A stretch of 21,003 nt of DNA. It comes from CAKSQF01 sp964569225 (GTDB taxonomy: Bacteria > Bacillota > Clostridia > Oscillospirales > CAG-272). A program made the translations under genes and the position numbers. The notes under the pieces are model-generated. The model did not search any database, was not told the origin of the DNA, and was given only the letters and a program-made list of their open reading frames with translations. Shown here piece by piece: positions 14,175 to 21,003 of the stretch (its first letter is position 1; every line of letters starts with the position of its first letter). The DNA is taken from positions 1 through 21,003 of the forward strand of contig CAZMTU010000033.1 in NCBI GenBank assembly GCA_964569225.1. Direction: 5' to 3'.

Positions 14175-16022
14175 TTATGAAGCTGAATCAGAACCGTCTG
14201 CCTCGGTCTTTTTATGAAAATAAGTGTAAACCGTTTCAGCATCCTTTGCCGATATTCCCTTCACTGCCGCCAACTGCTCAATCCCCGCTTTTTTTACACC
14301 GGAAAGAGAACCAAAATGTTTTAGCAGCAACGACGATTTCTGAGCGCCGATGCCCTTGATCTGTTCCAACGCCGAATGCTTCATTTCTTTTCGTTTAGCA
14401 TTCTGCATTCGGGAAAGCGCAAACCGATGCACTTCCTCTTGAATTTTATAAACAAACACAAAAACCGCCTGCTCTCTGGCAATACTGATCTCATTTTCTC
14501 CGTCGGTCAGCGCTCTGGTTTTATGGAATTGATCCTTTACCATGCCGAATACCGGCACCTGTACCCCCAATCGAGCAAACAACTCCTTCACCACTCCCAC
14601 ATGTCCTTTACCGCCATCCAGCAGGAAAAGATCAGGAAGCGGCTGTTCGTCTGCATGTGCGCATCTGCGTTCCAGAGCCTCACACATGGCATGATAATCG
14701 TCCTGGCCGCTGGAATGAATTTTATACACACGATAGCCTTTTTTGTTAAATTTTCCCTTTTTTAATGCGATCAACCCCGCTGTGATATGCTCATTACCGT
14801 AATTGGAAATGTCGATAGACTCAATGGTTTCCGGAACTAAGGGCAGTGAAAGCAATTCTGTCAACTTTTGCAGCGTGCTGTGATCTTTTTCATTTTCTGC
14901 CTGATACTGCTTAGCGTGAAGCGCAGCATTCTCCCTCACCATTTCGCAAAGCCGTTTCAACTCACCCTTCTGCGGAATCTTTATCCGTACTTTATAATCA
15001 TTGTGACGGGTAAGAAATTCCTCCAGCATTTCACGATTTTCTTCCTCCAGCGGAAAGCCCATTAGAAGCTGTCCCGGAATATATTCCCGATGGCTGTACA
15101 GATCGCTGAGAAAAGAAACCAGCGCGCCTTCATCAATGATCTTATCTGCAGAAAATATAAAATTGTCTGAATCAATCACCGCGCCGCCTCGGACATAATA
15201 AATAGCAAGACAGGCACATGTTTCGCCGGTATATAGCGAGATCACATCGAACTCAGCGTCAGGCGCTCCTACCACCTTCTGTTTCTGCCACAGGCTTTCC
15301 AGCGAGGCAATCTGATCTCGATATTCCGCCGCGCTCTCAAACAGCAAATGCTCCGCGGCAAACCGCATTTTCTCGCTCAGTTTTTCTTTTACCTCCGTAT
15401 AGTTTCCCCGAAGAAAGGAAATCACTTCCGGAAAACGCGAACGGTAATCTTCTTCCGTCAAATTACCGGTACAGGGCGCGCAGCACTGCCCGATATGACT
15501 ATACAGGCAGGGTCTTGTTTTTCCGATGTCTTTCGGAAACTGCAGCTTACAGACAGGCAGCAAAAAGGTCCGCTGTACAGTTTTCAAAATCGAATAAGCG
15601 ATAGAAGTACCGGAATAAGGACCAAAATATTTCGCGCCGTCAGAAACGCGCTTTCTGGTAACGCTGACGGTAGGATAAGACGCCTGAAGGTCTACTTTAA
15701 TGTAAGGATAGCTTTTGGAATCCTTCAGCAAAATATTATATTTAGGCTGATGAAGCTTGATCAGCTTATTCTCCAGCGCCAGCGCCTCTATTTCAGTATC
15801 GGTGAGCATATACTCGAAATCCCATACGTCGTCTACCATCCGCTGTGTTTTAAGGTTTTTTTCATTCTCTCCAAAATACTGAGAAACACGGTTTTTCAGT
15901 ACTTTGGATTTACCTATATAAATAATCTTGTTTCCCGCGCCGTGCATCAAATAGACGCCCGGCGTCAGCGGCAGACGATTCGCTTTTTCTTTCAGCGTTT
16001 CTCTGGATTTTCGTTCTGACAT
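14175..16022 (-). CDS. uvrC: UvrC, excinuclease ABC subunit C
   Basis: UvrC makes the dual incisions on either side of a bulky DNA lesion recognised by UvrA and UvrB. The start ATG at 16022 is chosen because GGAG (16029-16032) sits 6 nt upstream, giving 615 residues; the frame stays open to a TTG at 16043. Domains in order: the GIY-YIG nuclease near residues 20-100 (GVYLM, IIYIGKSKVLKNRV), then a cysteine group PVCKLQF and PCLYSHIGQCCAPC fitting the Fe-S cluster site. A UVR-type UvrB-binding region follows near 200-235 (FESAAEYRDQIASLE), then an RNase H-like endonuclease (IDISNYGNEH, FLLDGGKGH) and C-terminal helix-hairpin-helix motifs (LEQIKGIGAQKSSLLLKHFGS). The gene is complete. It lies downstream of the ptsH terminator. 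Confidence 0.97.
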   Translation of the reverse strand: MSERKSRETLKEKANRLPLTPGVYLMHGAGNKIIYIGKSKVLKNRVSQYFGENEKNLKTQRMVDDVWDFEYMLTDTEIEALALENKLIKLHQPKYNILLKDSKSYPYIKVDLQASYPTVSVTRKRVSDGAKYFGPYSGTSIAYSILKTVQRTFLLPVCKLQFPKDIGKTRPCLYSHIGQCCAPCTGNLTEEDYRSRFPEVISFLRGNYTEVKEKLSEKMRFAAEHLLFESAAEYRDQIASLESLWQKQKVVGAPDAEFDVISLYTGETCACLAIYYVRGGAVIDSDNFIFSADKIIDEGALVSFLSDLYSHREYIPGQLLMGFPLEEENREMLEEFLTRHNDYKVRIKIPQKGELKRLCEMVRENAALHAKQYQAENEKDHSTLQKLTELLSLPLVPETIESIDISNYGNEHITAGLIALKKGKFNKKGYRVYKIHSSGQDDYHAMCEALERRCAHADEQPLPDLFLLDGGKGHVGVVKELFARLGVQVPVFGMVKDQFHKTRALTDGENEISIAREQAVFVFVYKIQEEVHRFALSRMQNAKRKEMKHSALEQIKGIGAQKSSLLLKHFGSLSGVKKAGIEQLAAVKGISAKDAETVYTYFHKKTEADGSDSAS

Positions 16023-16026
16023 TTTT

Positions 16027-16032
16027 ATCTCC
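16027..16032 (-). promoter_or_regulatory. Ribosome-binding site that sets the uvrC start
   Basis: GGAGAT on the minus strand lies just before the ATG at 16022 and inside the longer open frame. It favours the start at residue 8 of that frame. A weak -10-like TATAAT (16139-16144), with no matching -35, is the only promoter candidate in the 170-bp gap between ptsH and uvrC. Confidence 0.6.
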
Positions 16033-16150
16033 ATACCGCTCAAAACGGTTCAATCATTTAGAGTCTTCCTGCTATCAAAGCAGCTTATCCTATAAATAAC
16101 TCCACTTTAGAACACGCGCGTTAATTAATTTACACACTATTATAAAACTG

Positions 16151-16187
16151 AAAAAGAGGCAGACCGCCTTAAGGTGGCAGCCTGCCT
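16151..16187 (-). terminator. Rho-independent terminator of ptsH
   Basis: On the minus strand AGGCAGGCTGCC (16176-16187) pairs with GGCGGTCTGCCT (16157-16168) over 12 bp, with two G-U wobbles. The loop is 7 nt, and a run of five T (16151-16155) follows after one C. It begins 26 nt after the ptsH stop codon. This is a classical intrinsic terminator and separates ptsH from uvrC. Confidence 0.9.
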
Positions 16188-16213
16188 GAATTTGTTTGGG
16201 CAAAGAAATTTCC

Positions 16214-16477
16214 TCAGTCAGAAATCTCGCCTGCAAGGAAAGCACACAACCCATCCAGCGCTTCCGCTTCATCACTGCCGTCGGCAATCAATGTGATGGT
16301 CAGTCCCTTAACGATCCCCATAGACAACACGCCCAGCAGACTCTTAGCATTTACCCGCCGCTCGTTGTATTCTACCCAGATGGAACTTTTATATGAATTG
16401 GCTTTCTGAATGAAAAAGGTCGCGGGTCTTGCATGCAGACCGACTGCATTCTGAATGGTAATATCACGAGATATCAT
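16214..16477 (-). CDS. ptsH: HPr, phosphocarrier protein of the phosphotransferase system
   Basis: HPr carries phosphate from enzyme I to the sugar-specific EIIA proteins. In Firmicutes it is also phosphorylated on a serine by HPr kinase and then acts with CcpA in carbon catabolite control. The 87-residue product is full length. It has the active-site GLHARPA with His15, and AKSLLGVLSMGI with Ser46, the regulatory site. Both sites are intact, so this is HPr and not the Crh paralogue, which lacks the histidine. CAGGAG lies about 11 nt before the ATG. It stands alone between a strong promoter and an intrinsic terminator; no ptsI gene adjoins it here. Confidence 0.96.
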   Translation of the reverse strand: MISRDITIQNAVGLHARPATFFIQKANSYKSSIWVEYNERRVNAKSLLGVLSMGIVKGLTITLIADGSDEAEALDGLCAFLAGEISD

Positions 16478-16545
16478 GATTTTATGCGCTCCTGTTCTTG
16501 ATCCAGTTATTTTTTATTAATCAATACTCACTTTTGCTTTTTCTT

Positions 16546-16574
16546 ATTATATCAAATAACCGACTCAAAATCAA
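16546..16574 (-). promoter_or_regulatory. SigA-type promoter of ptsH
   Basis: The minus strand reads TTGATT (16569-16574), a 17-nt spacer, then a perfect TATAAT (16546-16551). The leader to the ptsH ATG would be about 60 nt. This is the best vegetative promoter match in the window, in keeping with a highly expressed gene. Confidence 0.8.
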
Positions 16575-16600
16575 GTCCCAAGTGAAAAAAAGCTGAGCAT

Positions 16601-17086
16601 TTATGAAATTCCGGTAATTTGCACAGTCAACACATAAGAATCCGATTTCAAATAAAGCACTGTGCCTACTCCTACATACAGTTTATCGCCCGCAAAGAAG
16701 CCATCCTCCCGATCACTTCCGACTATCCGCATCTGTCCCTTTACTGTATACCGATCGGGCAGCGTTACCTTTTCAAAGAACGAAACCTCTGTCGCCGAAT
16801 CGGGATGGATCAACTGCATTGTTTTCGCTTGTGAAGAAGTAAAAGAGGTCAATTCACCGAAAGACTCATCATTGTAAAAGAATTTATCGCCCTCGACAAT
16901 CTGATCCAACTGTGCTTTGGTAACATCGTCTGCCCAAAAGCTTATTATAACCGTATCATTCGCCGACAGCTTTCCGATTTGAGCAATCACGGCAGGACGC
17001 AAAAATATAGCAAGCACCGCTAAAATCAGCAGCGCAATCAAGATAAAATCCACGATATTGAAGCGCGCTTTGGTTTTAACAGCCAT
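16601..17086 (-). CDS. Single-pass membrane protein resembling DUF4330 (second copy)
   Basis: The 161-residue product has a short basic N-terminus, one membrane segment at about 11-31 (FILIALLILAVLAIFL) and an extracytoplasmic, beta-rich domain of about 125 residues. The N-terminal FNIVDFILI pattern and overall plan recall DUF4330 proteins; this is from memory, not a search. It shares with its upstream neighbour a GDxxxYxxxxxGE(I)G-like element (here GDKFFYNDESFGELTS) and a C-terminal GDKLYVG segment followed by two strands, so the two look like diverged paralogues. It starts 1 nt past the neighbour's stop, with GGGGGTG as ribosome-binding site. It is the last gene of the rimM-trmD unit. No function is known to me; a part in envelope polysaccharide assembly is guessed from context. 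Confidence 0.75.
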   Translation of the reverse strand: MAVKTKARFNIVDFILIALLILAVLAIFLRPAVIAQIGKLSANDTVIISFWADDVTKAQLDQIVEGDKFFYNDESFGELTSFTSSQAKTMQLIHPDSATEVSFFEKVTLPDRYTVKGQMRIVGSDREDGFFAGDKLYVGVGTVLYLKSDSYVLTVQITGIS

Positions 17087-17087
17087 A

Positions 17088-17633
17088 TCAGTTCACCCCC
17101 GTTTTCACACTCGCAATCACTGCTGTAGCTTCATAAGACGCAGTACGAAACGCGATCTGCTGACCGATCCGAATACTCAGGCTTCCTGCAGACCAATCCT
17201 GTTCCCCCTGAAGCTCCATCCGAACCGTCAGAATCAGATCCACATAGCCGGGATATTCCACATAGATTAAATTTCCCTCCTCATCTACCTCGCCGGAAGA
17301 AGCGGTGGCAATCTCATAGGCGACAGCGGTAATTTTCCCAATCTCTTTTCCGGTTTGCGGATCATATACTAAATCCCCAGTCTTCAGAAAAGCGCATTCC
17401 ACGCCGCCCGTCATCTCATTAAGCGTAATCCCAAAACGCTCAATCTCTACGTTTTCAATTTTCAGCCTGCAATCTGCTTCAACGCCGCTTTCCTGTCCAA
17501 GTGACCGATCTTCAGCCAACAGCGTTATCACCAAATAGATCATCGAAAGCAGCGCAATAAGGAAAATCGCCGCAATCACAATATCTACCGGACTGATTTT
17601 TTTCTTCTTTGATTTATTTTCTGCTTGATTCAC
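17088..17633 (-). CDS. Single-pass membrane protein resembling DUF4330 (first copy)
   Basis: The 181-residue product has a lysine-rich cytoplasmic N-terminus (KSKKKKISPVDIVIAA), one membrane segment at about 17-40 and an extracytoplasmic domain with predicted beta strands. GDLVYDPQTGKEIGKIT and IRIGQQIAFRT resemble the corresponding parts of the next gene. The start codon is GTG and overlaps the TGA of the preceding polymerase-like gene as GTGA; AGGAGGAT lies upstream. The overlap implies translational coupling and joint function with the polytopic protein. The DUF4330 label is from memory of the family's single membrane segment followed by a beta domain; the function is unknown. Confidence 0.75.
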   Translation of the reverse strand: MNQAENKSKKKKISPVDIVIAAIFLIALLSMIYLVITLLAEDRSLGQESGVEADCRLKIENVEIERFGITLNEMTGGVECAFLKTGDLVYDPQTGKEIGKITAVAYEIATASSGEVDEEGNLIYVEYPGYVDLILTVRMELQGEQDWSAGSLSIRIGQQIAFRTASYEATAVIASVKTGVN

Positions 17634-19678
17634 TTGACAGATCCTCCTGTTCCCGATTGTTCTGACCGAAATTCACGCCCTACCGGCTTCCCTGTGCTGT
17701 CAAAATAGAGATCCAAGTCTACCCATTGCATATTTTCCGGCGGCGCGGCAACATCTTTTTTCTTGCATTCATGCTCCAGCGCATATTTTCGGATCGCCTG
17801 AAACAGTCCGGTCATCGTCCAGAAAAGCATCAAAAGACGGTAATCCGCCCATAAATAGCAGAAACAGCCCATAAAAAGCATACCGGTCAGCACGGTGATC
17901 CCCGCCAGTATATATTTTTTTTCCTGTTTAGTTATTGTTCCTTGCCGAATCAGTGAAAATCCCGCCATATACCAAATAAGTGCTAACAACAAAAACAGAA
18001 GCAATCCGGGAAGCCCCACTTGAACGGCTAACATCATAAAGGTATTGCCCCATTCGGCAGCCCCCGCAGCGCCTTCCGGAAGCGCTTGCATAAACAGCGT
18101 TTCGCTCATTCCAAGCCCCGATAAAGGAGCCCGTCCAACCAGCAATGCTAATTCCTTCCATACAGCTCTGCGTGCTTCTGAGAAAGTTATTTCCGCTTCG
18201 GGCAGCAACCCGCCAAACAGAGGCAAACCGCAGGCAGCCATCGGCAGCATTAACGCCAAAATCAGCAGCGCTGGAACTGTTTTTCGAGAAGAAAGCAGGC
18301 AAAAAACTATCACTTCAATCAGCCATACCATTGCCGCCAGTCTTGAACCGCCCGCCGCTAAGCAAAAGGTTTGCACAGTCAATACCAATAGATACCGAAT
18401 TCGTTCTCGCCAGCGAACGGCAGCGCTTAAACGGGCAAGAATCAAAGGAATCACCGCCAGCAGGTAGCAGTTTAAAACCAACATCCCATTAAATACCGAG
18501 CATACAGAAAGATCAAGCATCCATTGAATCAGTCCGATAAAAGCCACTATAAAAGAGCCCGCGATCAATCCGCTCGAACAACGTCTGATCCACAGCCTGC
18601 TGCGAAGCAGATTAGCAGCGATCAAATAACCGAACATCATAGAAAGATACAGCAATGCGCTTTGCATTGAAAGCGTTCCTCCGGCAAACCCAGTTGTAAA
18701 AATCAAAATCATAAAACAGAGTGCCACAGCGTCAATCAAATCTACAGAAAAACTCCGCTTGCCGAGCACCGCTTTTATAAGCCAGCATCCCCCCACATAG
18801 AGCACCACTCCTCCGCAAACCATAGAAGGATGTGAAAAATAGTTAAAAAAAGGGAACAAAGTGAGTAACAACACAAGACCGGTTTCAGGTACAAACAGCA
18901 CACCGATAGCAAGCAAAAGCAATAAACCGCAGGCAACCATTTCCATAGGCGGCAGAAGCCAAGTGGCTGTGCCGCAAAGCATTCCCACAAGAAAGAGCAA
19001 CAAATTCACTCGCTGCCCCATTTCCGGTCCGCTAATCTTTCCCGTTACTCCAAAGACCGATTGCAGAATCAAATGACCGGATACGCTTTTTTTCAAACAT
19101 CCGATCAGCGATTCATAGCCCTTGAACATCATTGGCAACGACAGCAATACCAATACAAGACCGACAAACAGATCCAGCGCGGCCCCGGTATTCTGCCCTT
19201 TCAAAAAAAAGGCTACCGCTTGAATTACCGTTGTAAACAATCCGAAAGCGAAGAGAAATACCCCGTAGGAAATCATTGGAACAAGGAGCATCCGGCGAAG
19301 AAAAGCACCCGCCTTTCTGATACAGACACTTTCCTCGACCGCCTCGCTCAGCCGTGTTTTAAGTGATTTGTGCAAGGAGCTCGGAACAAATATCCCCACT
19401 TCGTCTTTGCCCAAACTCTCACTGCCCAATTCTCTTCTGGGCTTTCTCAGCAGCTTCTTTTTCAGTGCCAAAACAGCACTTTGAGCTTTGCTGACAAAAA
19501 ATGAGGCTTTTACCCGCTCGCTGATCTGGTCGTATCCGCACAGAAACCGCGCGGCGACAGAATGACTTACCGCGCCGTAAAGCCTTTTTAAATGCTTATC
19601 CAGCCAGGTCAGCAATATGCTTTTATTTTTCAGCCGCCTTACTTCTTTGGGCATCGACTGTTGTTTTTCCTTTGCCAC
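17630..19678 (-). CDS. O-antigen ligase/Wzy-like polytopic membrane protein
   Basis: The 682-residue protein has roughly a dozen or more membrane segments from about residue 131 to 630. A basic cytoplasmic N-terminal region of about 125 residues precedes them and a hydrophilic tail of about 50 follows. FCLAAGGSRLAAMVWL near 438-453 matches the conserved arginine motif of O-antigen ligase and polymerase (Wzy_C) proteins. AEWGNTFMMLAVQVGLPGLLLFL-like sequence near 541-563 matches the second family motif, but the conserved histidine position is glycine. Such proteins join or polymerise lipid-linked glycans outside the membrane; the substrate is unknown here. GTG at 19678 is chosen because AAGGAGG lies 7 nt upstream (19686-19692). 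The gene follows trmD by 33 bp and overlaps the next gene by 4 nt. No other glycan gene is near. Confidence 0.85.
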   Translation of the reverse strand: MAKEKQQSMPKEVRRLKNKSILLTWLDKHLKRLYGAVSHSVAARFLCGYDQISERVKASFFVSKAQSAVLALKKKLLRKPRRELGSESLGKDEVGIFVPSSLHKSLKTRLSEAVEESVCIRKAGAFLRRMLLVPMISYGVFLFAFGLFTTVIQAVAFFLKGQNTGAALDLFVGLVLVLLSLPMMFKGYESLIGCLKKSVSGHLILQSVFGVTGKISGPEMGQRVNLLLFLVGMLCGTATWLLPPMEMVACGLLLLLAIGVLFVPETGLVLLLTLFPFFNYFSHPSMVCGGVVLYVGGCWLIKAVLGKRSFSVDLIDAVALCFMILIFTTGFAGGTLSMQSALLYLSMMFGYLIAANLLRSRLWIRRCSSGLIAGSFIVAFIGLIQWMLDLSVCSVFNGMLVLNCYLLAVIPLILARLSAAVRWRERIRYLLVLTVQTFCLAAGGSRLAAMVWLIEVIVFCLLSSRKTVPALLILALMLPMAACGLPLFGGLLPEAEITFSEARRAVWKELALLVGRAPLSGLGMSETLFMQALPEGAAGAAEWGNTFMMLAVQVGLPGLLLFLLLALIWYMAGFSLIRQGTITKQEKKYILAGITVLTGMLFMGCFCYLWADYRLLMLFWTMTGLFQAIRKYALEHECKKKDVAAPPENMQWVDLDLYFDSTGKPVGREFRSEQSGTGGSVK

Positions 19679-19685
19679 GGCTCTG

Positions 19686-19692
19686 CCTCCTT
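19686..19692 (-). promoter_or_regulatory. Ribosome-binding site that sets the GTG start of the polymerase-like gene
   Basis: AAGGAGG on the minus strand lies 7 nt before GTG at 19678. It supports the GTG over the in-frame ATG eight codons later. Confidence 0.75.
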
Positions 19693-19711
19693 GTTAAGCT
19701 TTTGCAATATA

Positions 19712-20386
19712 TTACAGCAAATCCGGACGGTTTTTCGAAGTCAATTTCAGTGCGGCCGCCCGACGCCATTTTTCTATTTCCGCATGATTGCCATCCAGCA
19801 GCACCTGCGGCACCTTCATTCCGTGATACTCTGCGGGGCGGGTATACTGAGGATATTCCAGCAGTCCGCTGGCAATGCTCTCGTTTTCATAGCAGGAAGC
19901 ATCCGCCAGCACACCGTCGCATAGACGCGCAACCGCGTCTATAAGAATGCAGGCAGGCAGTTCTCCGCCGGTCAGGATATAATCCCCTATGGAAATTTCT
20001 TCGTCCACAATTTCGTCTATCACCCGTCTGTCCACTCCCTCATAATGTCCGCAAAGCAAGATCAGCCGTTCATAGCGCTTTAACCGTACCGCTGTCTTTT
20101 GAGTCAATAGCTTTCCCTGAGGTGAAAGATAGACGGTTCGCGTACCGGCAATACCGCGGTCACGCACAGCTTTCCAGCAGCGGTAAATAGGCGGCGCCGC
20201 CATCAGCATCCCCCTTCCGCCGCCGTAGGGCGTATCGTCTACCCGTCGGTGCTTGTCCTCCGAATAATCCCGGATATTATGCGCCTCGACCTCAATCAGT
20301 CCGGCTGCCCTTGCTCTCCCGATAATACTGCTGCCGGTAATCGACATAATCAATTCAGGAAAAAGCGTCAGTACATCGAACCTCAT
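19712..20386 (-). CDS. trmD: TrmD, tRNA (guanine-37-N1)-methyltransferase
   Basis: TrmD methylates N1 of G37 next to the anticodon, which prevents frameshifting. The 224-residue SPOUT enzyme starts MRFDVLTLFPELI and has RDYSEDKHRRVDDTPYGGGRGM, LCGHYEGVDRRVIDE in the SAM-binding trefoil knot and ISIGDYILTGGELP. Length and motifs are those of the bacterial family. Its ATG overlaps the rimM stop as ATGA, so the two are translationally coupled, as is usual for rimM-trmD. Ribosomal protein gene rplS, which often follows trmD, is not next; the polymerase-like gene is. Confidence 0.98.
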   Translation of the reverse strand: MRFDVLTLFPELIMSITGSSIIGRARAAGLIEVEAHNIRDYSEDKHRRVDDTPYGGGRGMLMAAPPIYRCWKAVRDRGIAGTRTVYLSPQGKLLTQKTAVRLKRYERLILLCGHYEGVDRRVIDEIVDEEISIGDYILTGGELPACILIDAVARLCDGVLADASCYENESIASGLLEYPQYTRPAEYHGMKVPQVLLDGNHAEIEKWRRAAALKLTSKNRPDLL

Positions 20387-20889
20387 TCCAAAAGTCCCTC
20401 AATAGGCGTCACATATACGCCCTCTCCCGGCAGCACCCTTTTTACAAATGCGTCTACCGCGGGCAGGAGCATGACTTTTCCCGTCTCGTTTTTCAACTCG
20501 TACAGATCGCTGCTCCCATAGTTTACCACATCGGTAATCTGTCCGTATAGCTTGCCGCTGTCGGCATCTATTACCGGCGTACCAATTAAATCGGCAATAA
20601 AAAAGCTTCCTTTAGGCAGATGAAAGGCGCTCCGGTGCGCATAGATGCCGCGGTTTTTCAATGGTATTGCATCCTCCATTGAATCCACGCCCTCTAAATG
20701 CACCAGCATTTTATCCTTCATCCGTTGATTTTTTGTACAGCGAAAAGGGCGATAGTCTGTTTTTTCTTTCAAATAAAAAGTGTCCAGTTCTTCAAAAACA
20801 GACTGACTATCGCATCTGCACTCCACTTTCAGATCGCCCTTGACGCCGTGGGTGTTTTCAATCTTTCCGGCTTCCAGATATTCTTCCAT
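20383..20889 (-). CDS. rimM: RimM, 16S rRNA-processing and ribosome maturation factor
   Basis: RimM assists maturation of the 30S head and binds ribosomal protein S19. The product (168 residues from the chosen start) has an N-terminal beta-barrel domain with EAGKIENTHGVKGDLKV, typical of the family, and a C-terminal PRC-barrel domain (FIADLIGTPVIDADSGKLYGQITDVVNYGSSDLYEL in part, then MLLPAVDAFVKRV). The start ATG at 20889 is preferred because AAGGATGGT (20897-20905) is 7 nt upstream; the in-frame ATG at 20901 lies within that site. It overlaps trmD by 4 nt. Confidence 0.95.
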   Translation of the reverse strand: MEEYLEAGKIENTHGVKGDLKVECRCDSQSVFEELDTFYLKEKTDYRPFRCTKNQRMKDKMLVHLEGVDSMEDAIPLKNRGIYAHRSAFHLPKGSFFIADLIGTPVIDADSGKLYGQITDVVNYGSSDLYELKNETGKVMLLPAVDAFVKRVLPGEGVYVTPIEGLLE

Positions 20890-20896
20890 AATTTTT

Positions 20897-20905
20897 ACCA
20901 TCCTT
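20897..20905 (-). promoter_or_regulatory. Ribosome-binding site that sets the rimM start
   Basis: AAGGATGGT on the minus strand resembles the anti-SD complement with one interruption. It is correctly spaced for the ATG at 20889 and not for the ATG at 20901. Confidence 0.5.
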
Positions 20906-20948
20906 ATTTCTGCTCAGTTTTTGCTAATTCAAAGTGAACCGAACGGAT

Positions 20949-21003
20949 TTATTCCGCCTGATCGAACACTTTATCAATCCCGCACACAAACACCCGATGG
21001 TAA
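20949..21003 (-). CDS. Possible C-terminal end of an upstream gene (perhaps a KH-domain protein)
   Basis: One minus-strand frame entering from the right edge reads YHRVFVCGIDKVFDQAE and then TAA at 20949-20951. In Firmicutes the gene before rimM is often a small KH-domain RNA-binding protein whose last residues resemble RVxVEIID; RVFVCGID is faintly similar. Seventeen residues are too few to be sure that this is coding at all. Confidence 0.25.
   Translation of the reverse strand, partial: YHRVFVCGIDKVFDQAE

Noticed and set aside
16023..16043. Longer uvrC start at TTG
   Set aside because: GGAG lies inside this extension and points to the ATG at 16022.
16575..16600. Possible intrinsic terminator after the DUF4330-like genes
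   Set aside because: A run of seven T follows GCTCAGC on the minus strand, but the stem would be only about 3 bp, too weak to call.
20902..20948. Possible promoter between the upstream gene tail and rimM
   Set aside because: No hexamer pair with acceptable spacing was seen; rimM is more likely transcribed from upstream.
1..21003. CRISPR arrays, transposons, prophage or toxin-antitoxin genes
   Set aside because: No regularly spaced repeats, transposase motifs, terminal repeats or such protein families were found on either strand.

Overview
The window is a housekeeping chromosomal segment in which every supported gene lies on the minus strand, so transcription runs from high to low coordinates. 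Gene content points to a low- to mid-G+C Gram-positive bacterium of the class Clostridia. The evidence is a dcw cluster with a SpoVD-type PASTA transpeptidase and no ftsA between ftsQ and ftsZ, an HPr carrying both His15 and Ser46, A/G-rich Shine-Dalgarno sites and SigA-like promoters. A more exact placement (for example Oscillospirales) is only a guess.

Layout in transcription order. (1) 20951 down to 16601: a possible gene tail, then rimM and trmD (ribosome and tRNA maturation). These run on into a large polytopic O-antigen-ligase/Wzy-like membrane protein and two small paralogous single-pass proteins resembling DUF4330; the spacing is tight or overlapping. This is the least understood part of the window. 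(2) 16574 to 16151: a monocistronic ptsH (HPr) unit with a good promoter and a clear intrinsic terminator. (3) 16022 to 13062: uvrC, rsmD and coaD, with rsmD and coaD overlapping by 38 nt, followed by a long perfect hairpin. (4) 12871 to 1: the division and cell-wall (dcw) cluster mraZ-rsmH-ftsL-like-spoVD/ftsI-murE-murF-mraY-ftsW-murG-ftsQ-ftsZ. It starts at a promoter whose leader holds three tandem decamers that look like an MraZ operator. ftsZ runs off the left edge.

How the genes work together. MurE and MurF finish the UDP-MurNAc-pentapeptide, MraY and MurG make lipid I and lipid II, and the FtsW/SpoVD-type pair polymerises and crosslinks it. The FtsL-like protein and FtsQ/DivIB form the divisome scaffold, and FtsZ is the ring polymer. 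MraZ and RsmH are the usual cluster leaders. murD is missing from its common place between mraY and ftsW, and ftsA is missing between ftsQ and ftsZ. Additional promoters are visible before ftsZ and, with an extended -10, before the transpeptidase gene.

No rRNA, tRNA, CRISPR array, insertion sequence or phage gene was seen. No gene-free stretch exceeds 300 bases; the longest is 12786-13061 (276 bp), which holds the hairpin and the dcw promoter region.
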